DNA from: Syntrophomonadaceae bacterium
GTDB taxonomy: Bacteria; Bacillota_D; Dethiobacteria; DTU022
Reading direction: 5' to 3'
NCBI GenBank assembly: GCA_003551865.1
Contig: PUNU01000248.1
Coordinates: 1-7,885 of the forward strand
Length of the DNA: 7,885 bases
Shown here in pieces: positions 1 through 5,960 of this stretch. Under the pieces are notes generated by a model. The model had not been told where the DNA came from, did no database searches, and saw nothing but the letters and a program-made list of their open reading frames with translations. The position numbers and the translations under genes were made by a program. Numbering within the stretch: the first letter of the stretch is position 1; each line of letters starts with the position of its first letter.

Positions 1-227
1 AAATTAAGGAACCGTGGCATTATGCTCTGTCCCTGGGCTGTTACTCGGTACACCCCCTGTTTATACATCTCCGGCTGACCGAAGTAATATCCGGTTTTAA
101 AGAACACAACCTCGCACTGTTTCCCTGGACGGTGAATGATCTTCAACAGATGGAATACCTCATATCCAGGAAGGTGGAGGCAATTATTACTGATTACCCC
201 CAGGAACTAAAAACAATCCTCTACTGA
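1..227 (+). CDS. Glycerophosphodiester phosphodiesterase, C-terminal fragment (5' end outside window)
   Basis: The reading frame with codons starting at position 3 is open from the left edge to a TGA at 225-227, giving about 74 residues. The tail has the hallmark end of the GDPD TIM barrel: a PWTVND segment (strand beta-7 and following turn), then a helix with QMEYLI, then VEAIITDYPQEL, which matches the family's G(V/A)DGIITDYP ending. GDPD enzymes hydrolyse glycerophosphodiesters from lipid turnover to glycerol-3-phosphate and an alcohol. The catalytic HxxxxG and E/D residues lie in the N-terminal part and are not in this window, so activity cannot be judged. The last 7 bases overlap the 3' end of the convergent transporter gene. 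The family assignment is fairly secure; substrate and localisation are unknown. Confidence 0.82.
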   Translation, partial: IKEPWHYALSLGCYSVHPLFIHLRLTEVISGFKEHNLALFPWTVNDLQQMEYLISRKVEAIITDYPQELKTILY

Positions 228-1570
228 CCACCCGCAGAATCCCCGGAGTTGAGTTCTGGTTCGGCATGCTTAAGCCGGCTCGTGCGGGCAATTTCCTCGG
301 GATCTGCGCTCAGCCGGCGCTTGCCGGCGCGAAGCAAAACAAATCCGAGGGCGTAGACAGCGGCACCGGCCACAAACATGCCGTGGTTGCCCATTAAATC
401 CATTGCAGAACCAAGCACAAAGGGACCGATCATCTGCCCGGCCATTGTAAATATGTAGTAAAGCCCAATATAAAAACCAACCCGGTCGCGTCCTCCCAGG
501 TCGGCGATCAACGGCATCGCCTGCACGTTGACCAGGGCCCAGGCAAATCCGGCCACCACAAAGATCGCGCCAATTATTACCGGATCACGAACAGGGATGG
601 CCGACAGAAAAAGAACCGGCACCACAGCCAAACCCAAAAGCATAGCGGGAATCTTGCCGATGCGAGTCCCGATCCAGCCTGCCAGCAGGGCAAAGACAAG
701 AAAAGAGCCGGCAAAAGTGGTCAGGATAAAAGCGGCCCGCCCCTCGGTTAGGCCCAGTGTCTCCACACCATAAATTGGAAACATGGCATCGAGGCCCGCA
801 AACCCGATAAAGTAAGACAGCATCGCAGCCAGGACCAGGAGCTGGCCCAAATAAGCGGGCTTGAACAGGAGCCTAATACCCCGGCCCGCTTCTTTGATCG
901 GATTTTTCGAGGCAACCGGGGTATTGTCGATATATGGGGGATGGCGGTCGGACTTCCACCAGACGATAAAAAGAGTGAACAAAAGAACGCCGGCACCAAC
1001 CCCGAAAGTAAGGCGCGGATCAATATCATAGAGCAGCGAGAGTCCGCCAAAAGCGATCAAAGTGCCGATTCCACCCATCAGGTTGATTATGCCGTTGGCC
1101 GTCGAGCGCTTCTCCGGCGGGGTATGATCGGGCATTAAGGAAATTACCGGCCCCCGGTAAGAATGAATGGCCGCGGTAAACAATATCTCGGTAATAATCA
1201 AAGTCCACAGTAATGCTGCAGCAAAAGGAATGGCAAAAAAGGTCAAGGCTGCCAGGGGCAGGCCGACCAGGACAAACGGCAGACGCCGCCCCAGCGGCGA
1301 ATTGACACGGTCGGACCAGGCGCCGACCACCGGGATCAACAAGAGACCGATCAGGTTGTCGGTGCCCATCAGCAGGCCGATAGCAGCCCGTGATTCGATA
1401 AACATACGATACATTAAAGGAAGAAAAGCATTGTAGGTGGTAAAAGCGAGCTGAACGCCTAAAAAACCAAAACCGATCCACCAAATCTTTGCATAGGAAA
1501 AACGTTCTTCAGATTTTTTCCCCTCACTGCCGCCCTGCGGCGCCTCACTGCCATCCGCTGTCTTAATCAT
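221..1570 (-). CDS. MFS transporter, SLC45/sugar:cation symporter-like
   Basis: This 449-residue protein has a polar N-terminal tail (1-24), about 12 hydrophobic segments and a long central hydrophilic loop near 205-235, the normal size and layout of a 12-helix MFS carrier. The loop after TM2 holds a motif-A-like stretch, GAWSDRVNSPLGRR (83-96), followed by LPFVLVG. Residues 139-160 read RGPVISLMPD...P..KRSTANG, with the usual Arg and Asp of this group. The N-terminal FSYAKIWWIGFGFLGVQLAF and TDNLIGLLL segments also resemble SLC45/GPH sucrose or glycoside symporters. It probably sits in the cytoplasmic membrane and moves a sugar or related solute with a cation; the substrate cannot be read from sequence. 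The ATG is well supported by an AGGGGTGA Shine-Dalgarno at 1577-1584 (6-nt spacing) and a promoter upstream. The C-terminal tail (about 417-449) is polar and cytoplasmic. The gene converges on the GDPD gene with a 7-bp overlap and no visible terminator between them. Confidence 0.88.
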   Translation of the reverse strand: MIKTADGSEAPQGGSEGKKSEERFSYAKIWWIGFGFLGVQLAFTTYNAFLPLMYRMFIESRAAIGLLMGTDNLIGLLLIPVVGAWSDRVNSPLGRRLPFVLVGLPLAALTFFAIPFAAALLWTLIITEILFTAAIHSYRGPVISLMPDHTPPEKRSTANGIINLMGGIGTLIAFGGLSLLYDIDPRLTFGVGAGVLLFTLFIVWWKSDRHPPYIDNTPVASKNPIKEAGRGIRLLFKPAYLGQLLVLAAMLSYFIGFAGLDAMFPIYGVETLGLTEGRAAFILTTFAGSFLVFALLAGWIGTRIGKIPAMLLGLAVVPVLFLSAIPVRDPVIIGAIFVVAGFAWALVNVQAMPLIADLGGRDRVGFYIGLYYIFTMAGQMIGPFVLGSAMDLMGNHGMFVAGAAVYALGFVLLRAGKRRLSADPEEIARTSRLKHAEPELNSGDSAGGQ

Positions 1571-1603
1571 TGCTGCTCACCCCTGGTTGATTGTATTGCC
1601 CTG

Positions 1604-1631
1604 TTTATATACTTTCACTTTTCAGTTTCAA
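1604..1631 (-). promoter_or_regulatory. Probable sigma-70/sigma-A promoter of the MFS transporter gene
   Basis: On the minus strand TTGAAA (1626-1631, 5/6 to consensus) is followed after 16 nt by TATAAA (1604-1609, 5/6 to consensus). Transcription would start near 1597, about 27 nt before the ATG, leaving just enough leader for the AGGGGTGA ribosome binding site. The -35 box overlaps the stop codon of the shifted frame of the small DUF4177-like gene, so the transporter seems able to be transcribed independently of it. Confidence 0.6.
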
Positions 1632-1802
1632 ATATCATGTAAACCCAGCACATAAAAAGCCCGATTCTCCTCATCCACCACTGCTGAGCCGGGTAAACTT
1701 CCAGCCCTTTTGGACCATGCTATTGATCACGGCTTCTATTTTTTCCTCATCTACCGGGCGGTTGTACTCTTCCAGACTTAAAACCTGGTATTCTCGCATC
1801 AT
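1628..1802 (-). pseudogene. Small DUF4177-like protein, apparently broken by a single-base frameshift
   Basis: From an ATG-ATG pair at 1797-1802, preceded by a GGAG Shine-Dalgarno with 7-nt spacing, the frame reads MMREYQVLSLEEYNRP, then an amphipathic helix (EEKIEAVINSMVQ), then KGWKFTRLS. This is the strand-helix-(E/K)GW-strand pattern of DUF4177-type small proteins. The frame then stops at TGA 1671-1673 after 43 residues. The +1 frame continues the fold without a break: VVDEENRAFYVLGLHDI, ending at TGA 1628-1630. That frame is closed upstream of the crossover, so it is not an independent gene. Removing one base near 1682-1685 would give a single protein of about 57 residues. This could be a true pseudogene, an assembly error or, less likely, recoding; there is no homopolymer run at the site. 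The function of the family is unknown. DUF4177 membership is suggested by pattern only. Confidence 0.55.
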
Positions 1803-1869
1803 CTTATGTCTCCGTGCCCCCACACCATAAATTTTTAGCCGGCCTTGCAGGCAGAGGGTTGAAACTAGA

Positions 1870-1882
1870 GAACAGGCTGTTC
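1870..1882. repeat. 13-bp near-perfect palindrome GAACAGGCTGTTC
   Basis: Two six-base arms, GAACAG and CTGTTC, flank one central G. It lies between the 36-residue membrane protein gene and the DUF4177-like gene, roughly 70 bp upstream of the latter's start on the minus strand. It resembles a regulator half-site pair. A LexA (DinR) box of Bacillota has GAAC-N4-GTTC, whereas this has N5, so the match is imperfect. It is too short and lacks a U-tract to be a terminator. Confidence 0.25.
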
Positions 1883-1916
1883 CAACTATCTTTTTAAGGT
1901 GGATTTAACTCCTCGC

Positions 1917-2027
1917 TCAGTAGTTATTGTCATCGTCCTTTCTCTTAAAAAGAGGTTCAAGCAGCTTGTAAAGCACGTATAAAAGAGAAATCACCAAAGC
2001 GATTAGGGCGATCCACCACGGGTCCAT
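1917..2027 (-). CDS. 36-residue single-pass membrane protein, function unknown
   Basis: The ORF begins with ATG at 2025-2027 behind a very good AAAGGAG ribosome binding site (8-nt spacing) and ends with TGA at 1917-1919. The product reads MDPWWIALIALVISLLYVLY, giving one hydrophobic helix over about residues 4-23, followed by KLLEPLFKRK and an acidic tail DDDNNY. The positive cluster directly after the helix predicts an N-out, C-in orientation in the cytoplasmic membrane. Such miniproteins often tune transporters or membrane enzymes, but nothing here shows a partner. It lies upstream of the DUF4177-like gene and the transporter on the same strand, with gaps of 114 bp and 57 bp between the three. 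The strong ribosome binding site and sensible topology make a real gene likely despite its size. Confidence 0.65.
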   Translation of the reverse strand: MDPWWIALIALVISLLYVLYKLLEPLFKRKDDDNNY

Positions 2028-2578
2028 AATAAATACTCCTTTAAACGAATTGATTCCTTCCGGTATGCTCCGGCCAGTTAATTATTTTTAAAAAATTTTG
2101 CTTGCCGGGCCGAAGATCCGGAACAGAAGGCAGACAACCGGGCGAAAAAGGCATAACGACTGCCGTTAAGCCGGCTTGCCTCGATAAAATTAATTAAAAT
2201 CCTTCGCCCGGCATACACCCGGCCGCCGCGTAGAATTATACAAGAAATACAAAGTCTCCTGCCGGTTCTTTCTGGGGACCAAGTTGTAGACAGCAGAAAG
2301 TGATTTATTTGTAGTTTTTAATTTTCTACCTAATGCAATAATTTCCTGCTAATAATTTTTTCATTATTTCCAGGCCCGCCGGGCAGATTGAAATCAACCG
2401 CCAAGCCGGCCGACGGCATTACCCGCCAAATGGTATTTGAACGCCTATTAAGACAAATTCCTTGAATCTCTGCGTAAAACCGACCGAATTTCAAAATTGA
2501 CACGGCACCCGCCATTGTGTTAGTGTCAAAAAGGCAAGGAAGCATAAGTCAGCATTCTTGTAAAGGAGCCGAATAAAT
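2028..2578. other. Gene-poor intergenic region between divergent small membrane-protein and exported-protein genes
   Basis: I see no convincing coding frame in these 551 bases; a 71-codon minus-strand frame at 2330-2545 has no plausible composition or ribosome binding site. The region holds the leader of the minus-strand 36-residue protein gene (2028 to about 2100, A/T-rich near 2082-2098), and a pair of 9-base inverted arms, CCGGGCGAA at 2138-2146 and TTCGCCCGG at 2203-2211, enclosing 56 nt. It also holds several CCGG/GCCGG-rich short repeats and, at its right end, the promoter-like inverted repeat of the exported-protein gene. The 9-base arms could close a structured RNA or leader, but I recognise no known riboswitch. 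Confidence 0.5.
2497..2529 (+). promoter_or_regulatory. Putative promoter covered by inverted repeat TTGACAC-N19-GTGTCAA (candidate operator)
   Basis: A perfect -35 hexamer TTGACA (2497-2502) is followed after 18 nt by a poor -10 candidate TAGTGT (2521-2526, 3/6). Both elements sit inside the arms of a perfect 7-bp inverted repeat, TTGACAC at 2497-2503 and GTGTCAA at 2523-2529. The predicted start lies about 45 nt before the exported-protein ATG. A weak -10 with an operator across the promoter would fit regulated, activator-dependent or repressible expression. That reading is inference. Confidence 0.4.
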
Positions 2579-3100
2579 ATGAATAAAGCACTCAGGTTAG
2601 GAACGGTTACAGCCGTTATGCTGTTCATAACTCTTTTCGCAACCGGCTTTACAGTTGGCTCATCCATCAACATCTCCAGTAACGGAGAAGCATTGACCGA
2701 ACAGGTGTGGGCGGTCCAGGTAGAAGCAAAGCCCGGGGAATCGGGCAGTTTAAGCCAGGACTTCGAAGCAGCCCATGGGCCCTATGATGAAAACGTTAAA
2801 GAGGAAAATGATCCCGACGTTGTCAAAGACGACGCTTACGGAGTTTATAAAGACGATGACGGCTATTTTGCTGTGGCAAAAGGCGAAGATTATGTCGGTG
2901 ATTACTTCCACATCGAACAGGAGGCCGGCACAACCGGAGGCACGGTCAAGCGCTATATTGATATCAGCAGCCCGTGGTCGGGTGCTTATCTGCACGAAGA
3001 TATGACCGTAGAAGGTGAAGCAACTATTACGGAAACTTTTGAGCTGAATAATTTGGAACCCGGCGAAGCGGTGGTGCCGGAATGGTACGATCTTTTTTAA
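2579..3100 (+). CDS. Acidic exported protein of unknown function (173 aa)
   Basis: The start ATG has AAGGAG at 2563-2568 with 10-nt spacing. The N-terminus is a textbook Sec-type signal: basic n-region (MNKALR), hydrophobic core at about 7-26, and small residues (VGSS) near 26-29 where cleavage is likely. No lipobox cysteine is present, and there are no cysteines at all. The mature part is strongly acidic, with DEN-rich runs at 67-95 and alternating hydrophobic/polar stretches (VKRYIDISS, EATITETFEL) that suggest beta structure. The whole protein is probably released or held at the cell surface; no enzyme motif is visible. It is isolated on the + strand: a long intergenic region lies upstream and a strong terminator 28 bp downstream, so it is a single-gene unit. 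I do not recognise the family. Confidence 0.75.
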   Translation: MNKALRLGTVTAVMLFITLFATGFTVGSSINISSNGEALTEQVWAVQVEAKPGESGSLSQDFEAAHGPYDENVKEENDPDVVKDDAYGVYKDDDGYFAVAKGEDYVGDYFHIEQEAGTTGGTVKRYIDISSPWSGAYLHEDMTVEGEATITETFELNNLEPGEAVVPEWYDLF

Positions 3101-3127
3101 GCACAAAACCGGTCGATTATACTTTAA

Positions 3128-3160
3128 AACAACGGGGGAGATTTAATCTCCCCTGTTGTT
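3128..3160. terminator. Strong hairpin terminator, probably bidirectional
   Basis: The arms AACAACGGGGGAGAT (3128-3142) and ATCTCCCCTGTTGTT (3146-3160) pair over 15 positions with one G-U wobble and a 3-nt loop. On the + strand the stem runs into a U-rich tail (GTTATT) and ends the exported-protein transcript. On the - strand it is followed by TTTTAAAG, so it can also stop the operon read from 5902 down to 3239. A second, weaker element, two GCCGGC copies at 3216-3221 and 3234-3239, could form a 6-bp stem over the stop codon of the minus-strand gene. Confidence 0.85.
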
Positions 3161-3238
3161 GTTATTAGAAACATGCGAACAATAGCGGCATCTTATTTTT
3201 ACTTGCTTAAACCAGGCCGGCTTATAAGAGTGGGCCGG

Positions 3239-5902
3239 CTAATCCTCTCCAAGCTTTACCACGGCATACCCCGCCCTGGCCAGTATTTTGGGAATTCCCC
3301 TGATCAGATCCCGATCAGTTTCTTTAATCTCCTCAGGCACCTTCTCCCATTCAACCAGGTAAGGATTGCGCCGGGGATTTTCATCTGTCGGCTCGCCATA
3401 AGTAAAGCCCTGCTCCAGCTTGCCTTTTACATAGCTTTCATGCTCGAGGCGGGCCAATAACTCCAGGTCATCACCGGGAAAATCAAACGGAGTCTGATCG
3501 CTTTTAGCCGGGACCATGATGTAACCGGCTGCGGCCAGCTTTGCTGGAATGGTCCGCACATTAACCCTGTTTGTCTCTTTGCTGGTTTCATCGAGTTCTG
3601 CATAAGGCTTCAGCAGAGGATGGAGCTTTTTCCGGTCATCCCTGGTCGGCCCCCACTTCCAGCCGTCACGTTTCCTGGCCTCACAGAATAATTCGTGGAC
3701 TATTTCTGCCAGGTCTTCCAGCAGTTCACCCTCAATTTCCAGCTGTTGGACCAGAGATAGAAATTCACGGCTGTTAAGGTGCAGTTTAAGCTGAGTCTCC
3801 GGCGGCAGGGAAGAACGCTCAAAAGCGCTTTTACCAACCAGACTGCTCATTGATACAATCGATTCAATGGAACGCACCCCGTGCTTGTATTCACTGACAT
3901 GGAGCAGGGCTCGCAAAACCCCGGGATCAATATTCAACCTGGCGACTTCACCGACTTTGCTGAAGATATGCGGCACATTCATCTGCAGTATGCCCCGAAA
4001 AATAATCGCCCGGCGGATCAGGTAGTAGGGATCAGTGTAACCTTCCTCGGTGGTGTAAGGGTTTGGGCCAAAGATATTAACGTAACCCTTCAAGCGGCTG
4101 ACAAAATCCGGCCCTTTCATCTGGATAAAATCCCGGTTGCTCAAGGCGCTGGTAAAGTCTTCCATGCGGCAGCATGTCCCCCCGGCAAAAACAAAAATGC
4201 ACCGGCCTACGGGATGGACAACCTGGCCTTCGCGGAAAGCACCGTCCTGCATCGGTGCCAGGAAATGGCGCAGCCAACCCAGGGGCTGATTTTCAAAGGC
4301 ACTGTCAAATTCATCCCAAAAAACCAGGGGCATTTTCCCGGACAGCACCTTGTCTCTAACCTGGTGGAAAGCATCGTGCAGTTCCTCCACGGAACCAAGC
4401 TGGGATAGATTAAATTCCAGGGGAACTATCTCGCCGGGCCTGACAGATTCGGCCACCTGTTTTACGGCAAATGATTTCCCTGATCCCGGCGGCCCAAAAA
4501 CAGCAATTGAAAGAGGCCTGTTCTGCGACTGGCCGCAGTATTCTCCGATCAAACTGCGGATACTGCGAAAGCTTTCAACCTCCCGGCGATCGGCGGTCAC
4601 AAGCTTGCCAAAATTACCGAGCGGCACCCCGTCGAGTGCTTTTTCCACTCCTTCCAGTACAATATTTCTGGCCACTTGATCGAGGGACTCGCGGTAGCGA
4701 TCCTGGAGAATAGTCCATTCACCCCGGTGTTCTTCTTCCTTTTTTTCTCCGGCCTGCCCCGACAAAAAGCGGACCGGGCTGGGCACAGGGGCAACCTTGA
4801 AAGGTTCTTCCTCGACAGCCAGCTCCCCGGCAATGGCCTCCACCGGAAATGAGAGGCCGGTCCTTTCGCCGGTTTGTTCATACCCGCTGTAACCTTTTTT
4901 ATGCAGCCTGCGCATAGCTGCCAGGCCCGTTTGAATCCCCTTTGCCAGATCGGGATCCTCACCATTAACCATTAGCTGGCGGGCTACGCCGGCGGTCAAA
5001 CAGGAGGTGTTGCCGATCATACTCCCCGGATAGGCCTGGTTCCACATTCCTTCTACTATTAGGGGATCGAAAAACAGTCTGCCATCAAAAGATTCTATCG
5101 CCCCTGCATTTTTAAGTTTTCCATCAGCGGCGCCCGACAAAAGAAAGGCCCCGGTGTTATCGAAAGAAACAATAACATGAGCACAGCGGGAAAGAGCATT
5201 GACCCGCAGGTTATGGGTGAGTTCCCAGTAGAGATCATGGGCCGTCCTTTCCCATGAAAGCTCGCGGCTGATTTGGACTTCAGTGCGCCGCAGATCGTTT
5301 ATATTCATTACTACGATTACCCGGTCGGCACAATTTTCATGCAAGTGCTGCCAGAGTGCTCCCTGGGCGACGGGACGCGACATCTTTACGAGGATCCACG
5401 AAGAACAGCTCTCATCCATTAAAGCCCGGGGCCACAGTTCCGGCTGCTGTCTAAAACCAAGGTCGGCATCATCAAGAATTATCAGGTCGGCTCCCGGAGG
5501 ATCATCTGCAACCAGCCGCCACTTTTCTGTGTCCTCCGATGTGCTGCGGGCCAGGCCGAGAAATTCCTTGACCCGCCAGGCCTGCTCTTTATCATTGGAG
5601 CGCGACCAGAGGGCATGGGAGTGGTGAAAATTCCGATCATCGGGGAAAACTTCTTCCCGGGGCGGTTGGACAGAAAAAAGGTTCCACTCGTCTTCACCAC
5701 CCTTTCGAAGATCTTCTGCCACCCTGGCCACCAGCTCCGCAAGCAGAAAAGCCCCGCCGCGCTGCTGAGAAAAACGAGCGAAGGTGTCTTTCCACCAGGT
5801 TACGCCGGGGCCTTCCCCTTCAGCTGCGGGAATCAGTGCCAGGTTCCAGTCTATGGTCAGATCCCCGGTTACCACAACATTTTTTTTAGTGCCGGCTTGC
5901 AA
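3239..5902 (-). CDS. PfkB-fold / AAA+ ATPase / tandem RyR-repeat protein
   Basis: This 887-residue cytoplasmic protein has three parts. Residues 8-335 look like a ribokinase/PfkB fold: VVVTGDLTIDWN (9-20), ADLIILDD (138-145), ILVKMSRP (170-177), a late VIVSFDNTGAFLL strand (243-255) and GNTSCLTAG (297-305) where sugar kinases have GAGDxFxAG. Ser300 falls where the catalytic Asp should be, so kinase activity is doubtful. After a charged linker (about 380-400) comes an AAA+ module: Walker A GPPGSGKS (470-477), Walker B PLVFWDEFD (525-533), a sensor-1-like FVFAGGT (570-576), FVSRL (600-604) as possible arginine finger, and GVRS (675-678) as sensor 2. The C-terminus carries two RyR repeats. One is at about 730-797 (HELFCEARKRDGWKWG, then ETNRVNVRTIP and AAAGY); the other is at about 813-883 (LEHESYVKGKLEQGFTYG, then NPYLVEW, ETDRDLIRGIP and ARAGY). 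It is the second gene of a probable operon. The substrate of the ATPase is unknown. The AAA+ and RyR calls are firm; the PfkB call is good but rests on motifs. Confidence 0.85.
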   Translation of the reverse strand: MQAGTKKNVVVTGDLTIDWNLALIPAAEGEGPGVTWWKDTFARFSQQRGGAFLLAELVARVAEDLRKGGEDEWNLFSVQPPREEVFPDDRNFHHSHALWSRSNDKEQAWRVKEFLGLARSTSEDTEKWRLVADDPPGADLIILDDADLGFRQQPELWPRALMDESCSSWILVKMSRPVAQGALWQHLHENCADRVIVVMNINDLRRTEVQISRELSWERTAHDLYWELTHNLRVNALSRCAHVIVSFDNTGAFLLSGAADGKLKNAGAIESFDGRLFFDPLIVEGMWNQAYPGSMIGNTSCLTAGVARQLMVNGEDPDLAKGIQTGLAAMRRLHKKGYSGYEQTGERTGLSFPVEAIAGELAVEEEPFKVAPVPSPVRFLSGQAGEKKEEEHRGEWTILQDRYRESLDQVARNIVLEGVEKALDGVPLGNFGKLVTADRREVESFRSIRSLIGEYCGQSQNRPLSIAVFGPPGSGKSFAVKQVAESVRPGEIVPLEFNLSQLGSVEELHDAFHQVRDKVLSGKMPLVFWDEFDSAFENQPLGWLRHFLAPMQDGAFREGQVVHPVGRCIFVFAGGTCCRMEDFTSALSNRDFIQMKGPDFVSRLKGYVNIFGPNPYTTEEGYTDPYYLIRRAIIFRGILQMNVPHIFSKVGEVARLNIDPGVLRALLHVSEYKHGVRSIESIVSMSSLVGKSAFERSSLPPETQLKLHLNSREFLSLVQQLEIEGELLEDLAEIVHELFCEARKRDGWKWGPTRDDRKKLHPLLKPYAELDETSKETNRVNVRTIPAKLAAAGYIMVPAKSDQTPFDFPGDDLELLARLEHESYVKGKLEQGFTYGEPTDENPRRNPYLVEWEKVPEEIKETDRDLIRGIPKILARAGYAVVKLGED

Positions 5903-5919
5903 TTAAAGACAGCCCCTTT
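5900..5919 (-). promoter_or_regulatory. TTG start with AAAGGGG ribosome binding site for the AAA+/RyR gene
   Basis: The codon directly before the TTG (5900-5902) is an in-frame TAA (5903-5905), so translation cannot start further upstream. An AAAGGGG Shine-Dalgarno at 5913-5919 is spaced 10 nt from the TTG. The only near alternative is a GTG at codon 10, inside the first beta-strand of the kinase-like domain, which makes it unlikely. A TTG start suggests reduced translation relative to the upstream gene. Confidence 0.6.
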
Positions 5920-5960
5920 CTAAAAATAAAGCAGTTTAAAATACTTATTAAAGAGTTTTC

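Noticed and set aside
1591..1830. 79-codon + strand frame
   Set aside because: It runs antisense to the DUF4177-like gene, has no ribosome binding site and shows no domain-like composition.
1870..1882. LexA (SOS) box
   Set aside because: The half-sites are separated by five bases rather than four, and the flanking genes are not SOS genes.
2330..2545. 71-codon - strand frame in the intergenic region
   Set aside because: No ribosome binding site, no recognisable pattern, and it overlaps the promoter region of the exported-protein gene.
2028..2578. CRISPR array, tRNA or known riboswitch in the long intergenic region
   Set aside because: I found no regularly spaced repeats, no tRNA-like cloverleaf and no conserved riboswitch core by eye.
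2750..3106. 118-codon - strand frame opposite the exported-protein gene
   Set aside because: The + strand gene has a ribosome binding site, signal peptide and terminator; the opposite frame has none of these.
3881..4408. 175-codon + strand frame opposite the AAA+ domain
   Set aside because: It is a shadow of the well-supported minus-strand AAA+ gene, whose Walker motifs lie in the same bases.
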